64,000 nt of DNA from Beroe forskalii (lineage: Eukaryota; Ctenophora; Nuda; Beroida; Beroidae): the NCBI GenBank assembly GCA_011033025.1, contig WFMF01000025.1, positions 483,018-547,017 of the forward strand. Reading direction: 5' to 3'. Positions 1-12,334 of this stretch are shown one piece after another (within the stretch, counting starts at the first letter, position 1; each line of letters opens with the position of its first letter). A program made the position numbers and the translations under genes. The notes beneath the pieces were generated by a model, which had not been told where the DNA came from, ran no database searches, and worked only from the letters and a program-made list of their open reading frames with translations.

Positions 1-169
1 TATTACTAAGAAATAGTCATCTTCCATCTAGCTTGGTGCCTTCTTGAGGCTTTGAGGGTGCCCTTCTACATTAATAATGCAACGATAATTGTACAGTAGA
101 TTTAATTTAATGGTTGCTGAATGCTCATGAAAATCGTAGTTGTAATCTTCATCATATCAAAGCCAACTT

Positions 170-718
170 TCAGAATTCAATCTCAAGGGTAGGGAAGAAA
201 GGACAGAAGGCAAAGGTTCCGTCAATGTTCAGCATCAGGTCACCACCAAGGGAAGTACAGTCATCATCCTCAATCTCCAGCTCTGCAAGGCAGGTGGGGG
301 CTCTAGGGCGAGGGTTCTTCTTTCGCCTGATGCGTTGAGCTCCCTTCTTGGTAGCCTCCTCACTAGGATGTCTTGCCCGGGTGTCCTGGGAGATGGAGCC
401 AGTGGTGGAGCAGTGGATTAGGTAGGGGGCGATGTGAGTGTTCTCCGCCATGTCATCCATGTTGTAGATGACCTCACGCAGCTCACAGTCAGCAAGGTCT
501 GGCTCGTGGCAGTGTGGTTGCTTGAAGGTGTCTAAGTTCCCCTGGGAGTCCGTGCAGAGCCTTCCATTGCAGCAGTCGTTCTTCTTCACGCACCTTCAAG
601 CCTGTCTGCCATCCAGGGTGGGCTTCCCACTCTTCGAATAGCGGAATACAAGGGGCAGGAGATTTTGAGATCCAGCTGTCTGCCCTCTCCATATCTTGAC
701 TTCTTCGTTGTCGAACAT
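170..718 (-). pseudogene. Cys-rich hypothetical reading frame interrupted by in-frame TGA
   Basis: Two open stretches lie in the same minus-strand frame. One runs from an ATG at 718 to a TGA at 596-598 (40 codons, ending SGKPTLDGRQA). The other follows immediately (RCVKKNDCCNGRLC...) to a TGA at 170-172. The joined frame would be about 182 residues, with a Cys cluster around the internal stop, a basic patch (RIRRKKNPRPR) and an acidic Cys-containing tail. No signal peptide or known domain was recognised. Base composition is GC-rich like the EZH exons, which favours real coding sequence. A donor-like GTGCGT follows position 594, so two exons or an intron boundary here are also possible. The internal TGA could be a mutation, a sequencing error (TGT or TGC would fit the Cys-rich setting) or, least likely, a selenocysteine codon. 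Confidence 0.35.
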
Positions 719-1079
719 TGGTAGAGAATAAATGTATTTGATGGTTTGATCCTACAGAGAGGTATCTCTTCTACTATCTGGTTGTTTCGTCAGATACCTA
801 GTTCATGTGCAATCAAGTAATAATATTTGTCTCATGGGAACGAAGTACGATGAGTCCCAGAATCCTAATGAGGTCACAAGCAAGCAAGCAGTATCTCTCG
901 TAGACTCCATATCTGTAATCCTAATAGGATCAGCTAACAAGCAGTATCTACCGTATGTGCCTGATCTCTGATGAGAGGTATCTGTCGTAAGAGGAAAAAA
1001 TGTCCCCTTCTCCATTACCCTAACTGCAACCATGCCTTAGAGTGTGCCGCAGAGTCCACCCTTAAAACAAAGTGTGCCG
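719..1079. other. No recognisable gene
   Basis: Short near-repeats of AGGTATCTCT / GAGGTATCTGTCGTAAG type occur at about 760-990. No exon, RNA gene or element boundary was recognised. Confidence 0.4.
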
Positions 1080-1160
1080 CAGCGTCCCCAAAAACTGAAA
1101 AGTGTTCCCAAGAATCCTGTGCCGTACTGTCCTGTGCCGTAGAGTCCTGTGCCGTATAGT
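1080..1160. repeat. 15-bp tandem repeat
   Basis: A unit of the form CCTGTGCCGTAGAGT is repeated about five times with decay. It makes short open frames on both strands that are repeat artefacts. Confidence 0.6.
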
Positions 1161-1830
1161 CCCATAATATTGATGTCAAAAAGTTGTCGTGGTCCAAAAT
1201 GCCCAAAATATTTGTTGTAGCGTTTTGGTAATTGCTTTAATCGACATCTCGTGAAAAAAAAACTAGGATTCAAGTATAATCATGCCCTAGCTAAATCCAT
1301 ATAATAAATTCAGATTTTCGGCCATTGTATTACTGACAAAAAGTGGGTGTGGTCCATAACGGCCAAAATATTAGTTTTAGGACTAAGACGTTGGTTTCAA
1401 GCGATTTCTCGTGCCAAAAAACATAGTATTAGAGTATAATCATGCCCTAGCTAAATCAATATAATAACTTCAGATTTTCGGCCACCATATTGATGACAAA
1501 AAGTGGGCGTGGTCCATAACGGCCAAAATACTGGTTTAAGGTCTTAGACATTAGTTCTAAACGATTTCTCGTGCCAAAAAACATAGGATTAGAGTATGAT
1601 CATGCCTTAGTTGCAGTAGCTTAGTTTTTTCGAAATTTTCGGCAAAGTGCGTAACTAAAAAAGTGGGCGTGGCCGATAAAAGCCGAAATATTGGTCTTAG
1701 AGCTTAGGTGATGCTTGCAATCGATTTCTCGTATCAAAAACATAGGTTTAGAGTATAATCATGCCTAGTTTTCGTCATAATATTTTTTAACGATTTTAAT
1801 CAAATATTCCCACGGTCAAAAAAGGGCGTG
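1161..1830. repeat. 160-bp tandem repeat, about four copies
   Basis: The marker AAGTGGGCGTGGTCCATAAC recurs, with variation, at 1181, 1341, 1501 and 1661, and again at about 1822, giving a constant 160-bp period. Each unit carries an AATCATGCCCTAG block and a TTTCTCGTGCCAAAAAACATAG block. Divergence between units rises towards 1830. No terminal inverted repeats were seen, so this is a local satellite rather than a bounded transposon. Confidence 0.8.
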
Positions 1831-4198
1831 GCCACCCTGGGTTTTCCGGACACCGAAAATTTGAACAAAAATTTTTGGTGACTCTAGGGACCCATTTGAG
1901 TCGATTGGCACACTGAAACCTTTGTTATGAATTTTTTCCCAGGCATGTTGGACTATTCCCTTACTAGTATTTGGATAATGAAATTCACATGATGCCTGCA
2001 GTGTCTGACCTGGCAAGATTTTTTGCATATATCGAGGAACTCGCCATTTAGGTCCAGGATTGCCGAACGGCAATGGCTTTCGTCAGTTGACGCACTCAAC
2101 GACATGTTAACCAAGTCAGATCACTCGACATACAAAAATCATTTTTGGAGTGCGAGCTTTCTTTGATCTTGGAGGGTGGAGTATCAATTTGTTTGTTAGA
2201 CGTGAAATTAACAAAGAATTCCACTCTATAAAGCTGCAAGAACAGTTAATGGAATGTGCATTATAGGGCTTGTGCAAGAATAATGGGTTATTTCAGAGTC
2301 ATCAGCTGTTTACCATAAACTTACCACTTGAATGAATAAATCATGGCAAATAAAATCAATCGGAGTACCTTGCAATCCGCGCAAGCCCATAATATTAATA
2401 TGGAGATCAAAAACATATCAAATAAAATCTACATGCCGTTTAATAAAGTCAGAGGATTGCTTACTTAAGAAATACCCAGACCCACACTGGAACTAGGGCT
2501 GCAACGTAAGTACTTGATTTTTCGAGTTGTTGCGATATAGAAAAACTGCGCGCGATGTAAGCCCACACAGAGACTTCGTTACAACGACGATAGGCATTAC
2601 TGGAACGAATTTATCCACTGTATGATGATCGGACTACTCCGGTTTGATTAATATTAAGATAATATACTTGGTACAGGCATAGCGCGTGACGAACAGTGAG
2701 CTGCTGGGAGGATGACGTCATTATCATACTCCAAAGTGGTGAATTGATGAAGTCAAACTGTATATAAGTCTTTTAGCGGGTCCTCAAAACTACTAGAAGG
2801 TAATATTAAGCTTATCGTGAAGTAAATAAACTCCATTATAAGGTAGCGCTGCAAATAGCTTTCATTAGAATAAGCACAGTAATTTCCTGTTAGCTACCTG
2901 GTAATTGACTACCTCTACTTTTAGAATGAGACTTTCTATCGGACATATTAGAGTTGACGTTTTAGCTTGAATTGAAAGCTGCATGATCAGGTACATATTA
3001 CTTTCACCAGCGTCAGAGCTCCAGAGGGCAGCCAGACTCAATCTATTTGAAATGAATTGACATTAAACCTCCCATTCTTCCATCCTCCAGTGTTAAAACT
3101 TTAGAAATTGCAATATCAAATCACGTTTTTACTTTTTTAAATAACAAACAAGAACCAATATTTGGAATTTTCTCGGTTTTCTGTTCGGGAATCCCAAAAT
3201 AATAGCAGCTTGGCATCAAAATGAAGGATTCCCGAGCTTCAAAAAGCGGGTATCTCGGGCCCATTGTAACTGAAACAGATAACTTTGATCCTTATCAAGG
3301 GCCGAGAAAAACAATAAGGGCCTATAAGGAAGTTAAGCGCCCAAGCGGAGGGGTTCAGCAAGAACTCCCTACAAACACGTGTATGGGTTCACACGTCGGT
3401 AGTACTGGTCAAATTAATTTCACAGCAATCATCTCACACAATATCAAGCAATGTTTGCAGAGGACACTGCTTTATCTTGTGATCAAATTAGGATAGGAGT
3501 AAAACTAACAAGTTATCACTGCCACAGATACTGCCACAATGGAAAGTTTGATGTTGTTTATGATGTTTGTGAGTCTTAATAAGCTCCACGATAATATCAT
3601 GTTATCATAATCAACGGAAGGAGCAACGCGACGTTCAACAGTGCTGAGAATTGCCATGAAATACAGAGAATCAGGCCCAACGGAAGCAGTCTCATTTCGG
3701 GGAGCGCACCGAATGGTTTTGATCATCAATTGATTAAAACATGTATAAGATTTGGTTTCAAGTATTTACTGTATAAAGTTCATATCTTATCGGACATAAT
3801 AATCAAGAACTTCAGTTTCACTTTCAGGGACCTTAACTTCACGGACATATTCACGCTTGATCCTGCCACTTCAAATTTTCAATAAAAATTCGAAATTTTT
3901 TTGCTCGATTTCACCTACTTTCTCCCACGATTTCTAGTCTAGAATTTTTGAGAAAATATCAGACTTAATTTTCATGGACCTGAAAATCACGGTCATTAAT
4001 ATTCACGCTGAGGTGCTCAGCGTCTCTGTCCGTGATAACAATATCAGACAACAGATAAGTTTAATGAGAACCAAGGAATTATCATGATCGGACAAATGAA
4101 ACCTAGAGATTAATTCCTGTCGTTTATTTACAGAAACTTAGACATTAATTCCTGTCGGTAGCCTGCAGAGCGCTCCTGAAAACAACAATTACACAACG
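1831..4198. other. Mostly featureless AT-rich DNA
   Basis: No convincing exon was found. A TGACGTCA (CRE-like) octamer at 2713-2720 lies about 40 bases before a TATATAAG at 2761-2768, both read on the plus strand. This spacing could suit a promoter, but no recognisable plus-strand coding exon follows. An open frame at 3221-3496 has no recognisable domain and AT-rich composition. Confidence 0.35.
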
Positions 4199-4204
4199 AT
4201 CATA

Positions 4205-5250
4205 GGGGGGGGGCCAACCCCCATAAACCCCCATAAACCCCCAAAAATTTAACCCCCATTTGCCTTTTTCGATATCCACTTGGGGGTTTATGGGGGTTTA
4301 ATTTTCCAGGTACCATTTCCAAAATGATCAAAATTTCAGACAAAAATGGCTCAATTGTGGTGAAAATGTGTAATTCTTGTGATCCTTGCTCAATTTTAAA
4401 GGCGTATTTAAACTAAGAAGCGAAGAAAGGAAGAAAAGTTAAGCCAAAAATCTCTAAAAAAGGGTACCATTCTAGAAAAAGGTCGAAAATCATCAACAAA
4501 AAATGGTACCATTTCAGAAAAGGGCCAAAAATGGTACCATTTCAGAAAAGGTTCGCAAATCGTCAACAGAAAATGGTACCATTTCAGAAAAGTGCGAAAA
4601 ATCTTCAACAAAAATGGTACCATTTCAGAAAAGGGTTGAAATTCGTCAACAAAAAATGGTACCATTTCAGAAAAGGGTCGAAAATCATCAATCAAAAATG
4701 GTACCATTTCAAAGAAGGGCGAAAAATCGTCAACAAAAAATGGTACCAATTTAGAAAAGGGCGAAAAATCTCCAACAAAAAATGGTACCATTTCAGAAAA
4801 GGGTCGAAAATCATCAACGAAAAATGGTACCATTTCAGAAAAGGGCCAAAAATAGTACCATTTCAGAAAAGGTTCGAAAATAATCAACGAAAAATGGTAC
4901 CATTTCAAAGAAGGGCCCAAAATCGTCAACAAAAATGGTACCATTTCAGAAAGGGGTCGAAAAGCATCAACGAAAAATGGTACCATTTTGAAAGAGGGCC
5001 AAAAATGGTACCATTTCAGGAAAGGGTTAAAAATCGCTAACAAAAAAATGGTACCATTTCAGAAAAGGGTCGAAAATCCTCAACAAAAATGGTACCATTC
5101 CGTTAAAAAAGCCAAAAATCGTGCAAAAATTAATCATAAAACAGCCAAATTTAACTAAATTAAGCCCCATAAACCCCATAAACCCCAAAAATTAAACCCC
5201 CATTTGCCATTTTTTTCGATATCCACCGGGGGTTTATGGGGTTGGCCCCC
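4205..5250. mobile_element. Non-autonomous DNA transposon, 6-bp target duplication
   Basis: The ends are inverted: the left end reads GGGGGCCAACCCCCATAAAC and the right end is its near complement, finishing TTTATGGGGTTGGCCCCC. ATCATA flanks both sides (4199-4204 and 5251-5256), a perfect 6-bp target-site duplication. Each end also contains its own hairpin: CCCCATAAACCCC is answered about 60 bp later by GGGGTTTATGGGG, with CGATATCCAC between. The interior is a palindromic minisatellite. No transposase is encoded. Six-bp duplications are known for several superfamilies (for example Polinton, Dada and IS3EU), so the family is not assigned. Confidence 0.8.
4440..5105. repeat. Palindrome-bearing minisatellite inside the transposon
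   Basis: About 17 copies of a unit roughly 42 bp long (some shortened to 28) are each centred on the 14-bp perfect palindrome AAATGGTACCATTT followed by CAGAAAAGGG. Open frames run through it on both strands because the unit lacks stops, and they are not genes. Confidence 0.85.
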
Positions 5251-5256
5251 ATCATA

Positions 5257-6069
5257 CCCGCGTACGATTGCACAATCCTACATTTGAGAGCAGGGACTTA
5301 ATAAAAAGCAATTAGAGGTGGCAACATTTGCCCTTTTGCTACTCGATTCAGTGTCCGCACGAAATCACCAGAATATATGTGATTATAATAATCAATACTT
5401 TTTCGAGCTGTACTTGGATATAATGCCTGAACCCATTTTAGGTTTTTAGTCAGAGTGATGGTGAGGGTTTATTAACATCTACTATCTAGATGTGGGAAGT
5501 CAAATAGACAACCGTTTGAGGTCGACCTTCAACCCTTGGAGCTCCTTAAACCGGCCTAAGCTGCAGTTTAAAGTCCATCTTAAGATTCCACATTATCCAA
5601 TGTGCTCCTTAGGGCGATTTTAAGGTCGACCCTTAGCGAGTCAAGTCGACCCTAAAATTATCTATAAAAGGATGTGCTCCTTATAGCTCCTCCTATACGC
5701 TTAGACCATGGCTGGGAATGCGCTAATAAAACTTAGAGCCTCTAACAGGAAAATTAATCCGGCCCTTAATCTAACATTATCTATTGCTAGAGCATTTCAC
5801 AAAATAAAGATAAATCACAATACGAATCTTATTTTGGTATGACTCAGTCCCAATCTGTCTTGGGAACAAGTGAGGCAAGTTCTGGGTAAATGCAAGGTTA
5901 ATAAAAGGCCAACAAGAAATCACCTACATATTATCAAGAAAAGTCTCAGAGATTATTAACTGTCAACTTTTCATGCGTAACAGCTTTCTGCTTTGTCTTA
6001 ATATCGTATACAAACAATCTGTCTTTCGGCGAAATAAATCGAGTAATCGTCAATAAATCGTCATGATAG
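5257..6069. other. No recognisable gene
   Basis: Several GTCGACC motifs occur at 5520-5655. No coding, RNA or element boundary was recognised. Confidence 0.4.
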
Positions 6070-9037
6070 TTAGTAAGGGTACGACTGTAACCCCCTGTGA
6101 ACTAAATAGTTAAGTAGGTCTGAGAACGTTTTTCGGTAGTTCATAGTCCATAGATTCACCAGAAAAAAACTCACCGGATTCCGAGTTGGGGAAACCCCTT
6201 TTTTGAACCCCTTTTTCTCCCGAATAGGGGCACAAACTTCAACCGGCAATATCTCAGCTTTGGATGGAGAAAGAGGCCGTATCGGTATACCAAACTATGC
6301 AGGATGAGCACATCATAGGCGACGAAGCATAGTTTTAAAGTCGTAACCCCTTTATTTTTGGAGTTATGGACGAAAAACCTCTTTTTAGCCCTACGCGTAA
6401 CCCCAAAATTGCCCCTTTTTGATAAATAGATTCTGAAGGACCTAGAGAACTCAACGAGGACACTACGTGATGCAGAATCATCACATTATGGGGGGTAGAA
6501 CATGGTTTCAAAGTCCTAACCCCTTTCGTTTAAGAGTTATGGACGAAAAACCCCTTTTTAGCCCTACACATAACCCCAAAATTGCCCCTAGTCAATTAAT
6601 AGAATCTCAAGGACCTAGAGAACTCAACGAGGACACTACCCTGTGCAGAATTATCACATTTTGGGGGGTAGAACGTGGTTTCAAGGTCCTAACCCCTTCC
6701 GTTTAAGAGTTATGGACGAAAAACCCCTTATTAGCCCTATGCATAACCTTAAAATTGCCCCTATTAATAGATAAAATCTGAAGGTCGTAGAGACCTGAAC
6801 GAGGACCCTAACCTATGCAGAATCATCACATTATGGGGGGTAGAACATGGTTTGGAAGTCCTAACCCCTTTCGTTTTTGAGTTATGGACGAAAACCCCAT
6901 TTTTAGCCCCATGGGTAACAAAGTAACAAAATAGTCCTCTTTCTGTGAACGTCGTACAGCCGAGTAATGGAAGAAGTTTGTATGATTGAAATTGAAACCA
7001 TTTGAAAAACTGGACGAATGATGGTCGGTGTTCTGGTTGCTGATGGTTTCCTGGTGTGTTAATCCAGTGGAAGGAGCCTTTAATGAACTTAATAAAATAT
7101 TATCAATAAATTATTATAGTAGACAAAAAAATTCATTTACTATTTTGCTAGGTTAGAATTTCGTTTGCCTTTTAGGATACAATTTGTTTGGCATTAAATC
7201 ATGATAGAAGATCTTGAATCGGGTTTCAAAAAAGGTCAGGCATACTACACCAGGTCAAAAAAGGTCAAGCACACTACACCAGGAGGAAATCCGAAGCTGT
7301 TAGACCGTGAGTCGCGCTTGATAATAATGACATAAAAGCCTATGACGACAATTTTGAGAATACTGAGATTTTTCAATTCATGTTATCAAGGCTTTTTATT
7401 CCACAATTGATCGGAAACAAGTTGTCATATGTAAAGGTAACCTTGAACTAGAACGCCAACTTGATCATGGTATTGAGAGTTGAACGGGATATTTGTTTTG
7501 TGACAATGAAATTAAAGTAGGTTTCACATTCACGTTACAATCAAGGGTGCTGAGGTGTACAATGTTCATACGTGATATATTGGAGTAATCACACCCAAAA
7601 ATATGACGTGAGGGCATCATACTGCACAACATATTGAATACTGACATGGTAGAGAGCATTCCAGGATACCGTGGGTATGAATGAAACTATAATATGTAGT
7701 ATGTACCACAATGACGTGCCACGTTTTTTGGCTTTCTCAAGAGTATTCACAGAATGTGTTTTATTTGATTATGAGTTGAACATGGTTAGTATGACACTGA
7801 GTATTCAAATTACTTCGTCTCATAACTTCATAACATAAAAACTATTCCGGTCTATACTGTAAATCAGATCAGGTTTATCCTAAACCTGGTAGCAGCTGTA
7901 GTCGTAATCTATTGCAAAATAGAGACATGTTTACATTATAGAAAGTGGAACACTTTTAGTTAGCATTGTATGTTTCTAGCAGTAGCAGTAGATGAAATGT
8001 TTAAGATATATGTGATGTGTCATAATTATTCTTTATGAACTTCCTCTGCATTCTTTTAGGAAAAGGTTCGATTATTCTATGTAAATTTTACAGTTATATT
8101 ATTGTGGAATATCATGCCGTGTTCATTTGATTTTTATCCCTATCTAATATAACCAAGCTCTATTCCATTTTGGATTAAAAATTTTGGAGTTGAAAGAGGT
8201 TTTTTCGTCCATAACTCAAAAACGAAAGTGGTTAGGACTTTTAAACCATGTTCTACCCCCCATAATGTGATGATTCTGCATAGGTTAGGGTCCTCGTTCA
8301 GGTCTCTACGACCTTCAGATTTTATCTATTAATAGGGGCAATTTTAAGGTTACGCATAGGGCTAATAAGGGGTTTTTCGTCCATAACTCTTAAACGGAAG
8401 GGGTTAGGACCTTGAAACCATGTTCTACCGCCCAAAATGTGATGATTCTGCACAGGGTAGTGTCCTCGTTGAGTTCTCTAGGTCCTTGAGATTCTATTAA
8501 TTGACTAGGGGCAATTTTGGGGTTATGCGTAGGGCTAAAAAGGGGTTTTTCGTCCATAACTCTTAAACGAAAGGGGTTAGGACTTTGAAACCATGTTTTA
8601 CCCCCCATAATGTGATGATTCTGCATGACGTAGTGTCCTCGTTGAGTTCTCTAGGTCCTTCAGATTCTATTTATCAAATAGGGGCAATTTTGGGGTTATG
8701 CGTAGGGCTAAAAAGAGGTTTTTCGTCCATAACTTCAAAACTAAAGGGGTTACGACTTTGAAACTATACTTCGTAGCCTATGATGTGCTTATCCTGCATA
8801 GTTTGGTATAACGATATGGCCTTTATCTCAATCAGAAGCTGAGATATTGCCGGTTGAAGTTCGTGCCCCAATTCGGGAGAAAAAGGGGTCCAAAAAAGGG
8901 GTTTCCCCAACTCGGAATCCGGTGAGTTTTTTTCTGGTGAGTATATGGACTATGAACTACCGAAAAACGTTCTCAGACCCACTTAACTATTTAGTTCACA
9001 GGGGGTTACAGTTCAGAGCACATACGACCCTTACTAA
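6070..9037. mobile_element. Foldback element with about 0.83-kb inverted arms
   Basis: The left arm (about 6070-6897) and right arm (about 8195-9037) are inverted copies of each other. Both start from TTAGTAAGGGT / ACCCTTACTAA and contain CTGTAACCCCCTGTGAACTA. Each arm is itself built from about four tandem units of roughly 180 bp, with GAGTTATGGACGAAAAACCC and CAGAATCATCACATTATGG as markers. The 1.3-kb spacer holds a short direct repeat (AAAGGTCAAGCACACTACAC type, 7230-7285) and no recognisable protein. No clear target-site duplication was found. The structure matches foldback (FB/Galileo-like) architecture; the assignment is inferred from structure only. Confidence 0.75.
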
Positions 9038-10497
9038 GTAGTTCTACAACACATTACCGTTACGTTAATCATGCTTAAATTAATCAACCATTATGTTAAT
9101 CTGATTATTATGGATGATAACAAACAACAATAATATAGAATTTTGTATCATACAATCGCTTCACCACTCGTCAGCTAACTTATCAGGTTTAGGGATCATC
9201 ATATCCACTAAGACACAATATAATCACCATTGAACTCCAATATTCAACTGTAGACCAGTAGGGCACAAGAGGCTATTTTATGAAACTAAGGCTACTTTAT
9301 TATCAATATCAGCTAGATACAGGCAAATCAGGTCCATTCCAAGTGCCCTATAACGGATAACTTTAATTGTCGGCCAGAAGTCAACGAACTCCATCTCTGC
9401 TGTTGAAGACTTTCACTGATAGTAGTTTTAGGCATCTTCGAAACGAGTAACACATAATGAAAAACACCATAGTCAAAGGAAAGATTCAGCCAAAACTGTG
9501 ATATGAATCTCACAGGATTTACATTATTTTCGGTCCTAGAAAAAGTCTTGATGACCACCCCGTTATAAGAAGATGGACTTCTCCCATCCTTGGTGCGCAG
9601 CACTTAGACATTTGGAAGGAAAAAGTACGCGCGATAGAGGGTAGGGTAAAATCCTACTTGTCATGATCATGATCAGCAGGGGGTCACACGATGGATGAAA
9701 CTCACTCATAACACTCCACGATTAGATCGGAATATGATTTCAGTGATGAATGATGATGTTCATAATCCACCCTGATTGTCATTATCTTACAATATCATGA
9801 TAAGAGGTCACTTATCAAGTTTACCGATAGACGAGAATTGGAATAGACAAGGGAGAACAAAGCAATCATATGCTCACGCCCTCCTGTGTTTCCTCCAGCA
9901 ACACACCAGCACTACACTGTACAGAGCAGGAATGGTAGGAATTGAGACAGAGTGAGAGAGAGTGACAAAACACCTTGTCCACAAATAAACCAACGCAGCC
10001 GATTAAATTCAAGGGAAATCCATTAAAGAGAATCGTCACAGCCCCACGTATAACTTTGCGTTACGAATTGGAGATTGAATGTAGAATCATGTACTGGTGC
10101 ATCTCAGAGAACTTTCGTTAATGAAAGTCCGACCAGAAAGAACGTAATGGCTAAATGTAGGTATTGTAGGAAATCTTCGATAACTCATACCGTAATGGCT
10201 AAATGGTGTGGCTGTAAAAGAAATATTTAAGTGGTTGTATAATTGACAACTCGGAATTAATGTAGAATATACGCACATAGTCATGCTGATTGTTGGTATT
10301 TGTAAGAGGCCATGGCAGGTTGCCAAACACGTCAAAGCGCGTCAATTGAGAACCCTGAAGATGACAAAGCAAGACAGCCCTCTAAACCTTGTGAGCTTCG
10401 GGAGGTGTCAGTATTGCTTCTTTAAACCTAAACCATCTAACACTCAAACCACACCATTCTCGAATGCTAAACCAACTAAAACAACTCTCGAGCGAGC
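9038..10497. other. No recognisable gene
   Basis: A short dispersed block (GAGGGTAGGGTAAAATCCTA at about 9638-9657) recurs near 37515 and, slightly changed, near 56495. Nothing else was recognised. Confidence 0.35.
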
Positions 10498-10601
10498 CAC
10501 GTGAAAACAGTTCAAACGTGAGTCACGTGACTGACAGTGTCCCACGTGACGCGCAACTCAACGTGTCCGCTCACCATGGATACCACGTGACGTCACGTGA
10601 C
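10498..10601. promoter_or_regulatory. Cluster of five CACGTG E-boxes
   Basis: CACGTG occurs at 10498-10503, 10524-10529, 10543-10548, 10584-10589 and 10594-10599. Two lie within the full palindrome GTCACGTGAC (10522-10531 and 10592-10601), which is the CLEAR-type site bound by TFE/MITF family bHLH-zip factors. A GTGACGTCAC overlaps the last pair. Five 6-mers in about 100 bp far exceeds chance. No first exon was recognised nearby, so the target gene is unknown. Confidence 0.55.
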
Positions 10602-11994
10602 CGATGTGTCAGGATGAGGTGCATGTAACTTGTGCGGGAAGGTGTGGATTATCCACGGGGAGGTCTCGCTGATTTAGTGGGGAAAGGTGTGTGGAAACTG
10701 TCATGAGAGTGTGATAAGTGCGCTTATCAAACCGCGATATGATGATGAGAGCGTGATATGATGGGAGATATTATGTGTCAAGGTATTACAATTGTAAATG
10801 TTTTCCAAAAGTTTGTAACAATATACAGCAAGTGGTAGTAATGAGTAAATCACTGAGGGAGCATTTCTACAGATTGTGAGACTGGCGGGTAGTACCAATT
10901 GTAACTGGAGATGAAAGTGAACTGAGCTTAATGAGAGAATGGTCCTAAAACACACGTTGAACTTGAACACTATCTCAATCTCTCAATGCACGGTATGGTG
11001 TGGTAGACGTTTTCAAAAATATGCTAAAAGAACCTCCAATGGTTAGGAAAAGATGGAATATGCCCACAGGAGGTATTTTTAGCACTCAATTATTGCAGAT
11101 GGATGTTCAGAAAGTTGACGAGCAATTCCAACCTAAGAAGTAAGCTGACGAGGGAGTTTTATGAGTAATTTGGCATTTTAATAGGTAACTAAAATCTCTA
11201 TCACAAAAGAAAACAGGACAAAATAAACCATCCACCTCCAAATAAAAGAAAACACTGCCAATAATTAATTACGTCGGCAAATCGGACGTGATAATACAGC
11301 TGAGGGTTCAATAGTATCAGTAACACTTACAATGAAGTAGACCTAAAATAAGGAAGACTGAGTGGGATTATTTCACTAGTTCAAAGAAAATGTTTCAATA
11401 ATTCTAATCAATTATTGACACGCAGGGGCGAGGGATGGTCCGTTTTAATTTCAGTTGCGAAAACATTAGGTGGCTACCTTGTGCATTAAGAGAAATCCTC
11501 TGCGCTTTTGGTAATGACTGTTTCTTGACCAATGCTAAGTCAATACTTCCATCAGTACTTGAAATCTCATTTTAATAAATAGTTGGGAATGGTAGCAATC
11601 AAGCGTTATAAGGCTGCTCCAACACCAGCACACTATCACTCTATGACGCAAAACCACGAAACAATAAAACACTCCTCACCTTTTTCTCTTTTCTGAGCAG
11701 AGGGGTGGGTCTGCTACGTCACGCCATCTCTTCAGTGCCCCCGAGCTTATAATCCCCAATGGGATCGCTCTTACCTGGAAAGAGAACATAGAACATAAAC
11801 TTAAATATGGAACATAACCTTCAACCTAAATATATACTAGAAAATAAACATAGAAAACAGACAAAAAACATAAACTTCAACTATTAAAGAGCACTATGAA
11901 AATAACATTTCGGATAGGAATATTTTCCACAGTGGATTTTGCAATCAATAATTGAAAGTTTGATTTACCCATGCCTGAGAAAGCTTGGTATACA
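10602..11994. other. No recognisable gene
   Basis: AT-rich DNA. No exon, RNA gene or bounded repeat was recognised. Confidence 0.35.
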
Positions 11995-12334
11995 CCAGGA
12001 GCTCTTCCATGAACGGTTTTTCGTATTCGTAAGTGTACAGTCACGTGACAACTATACATTTCACTTTTTACGTCACGAATAACTCCAGAGTTACGAAGTA
12101 ACTCTACGACCACTATGGAGTGGTCTTACGAATACTCGTAAGTCATTCAGTCAAACATCGCGCCTTCTCATTGGTGGAAATTTTCCAAGAGTATTCGTAA
12201 GACCACTTCATAGTGGTCGTAGAGTTATATCGTAACTTTTAAAAGAAAGAAAAGGGAATGTATAGTTGTCAGTATAGTTGTCACGTGACTGTACACTTAC
12301 GAATACGAAAAACCGTTCATGGAAGAGCTCCAGG
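11995..12334. mobile_element. 340-bp foldback MITE
   Basis: The arms match in inverted orientation from GGAGCTCTTCCATGAACGG at the left to CCGTTCATGGAAGAGCTCC at the right. They continue through CGTATTCGTAAGTGTACAGT and a CACGTG on both sides. Internal blocks (TCTACGACCACTATG) also pair. No coding potential. Target-site duplication not resolved. Confidence 0.75.

Noticed and set aside
3221-3496. 91-aa plus-strand frame after a TATA-like motif
   Set aside because: No homology recognised, AT-rich composition, and 450 bases away from the TATAAG.
4408-5043. Frames on both strands in the GGTACC array as a 211-aa protein
   Set aside because: Repeat artefact inside a transposon; the palindromic unit is open on both strands.
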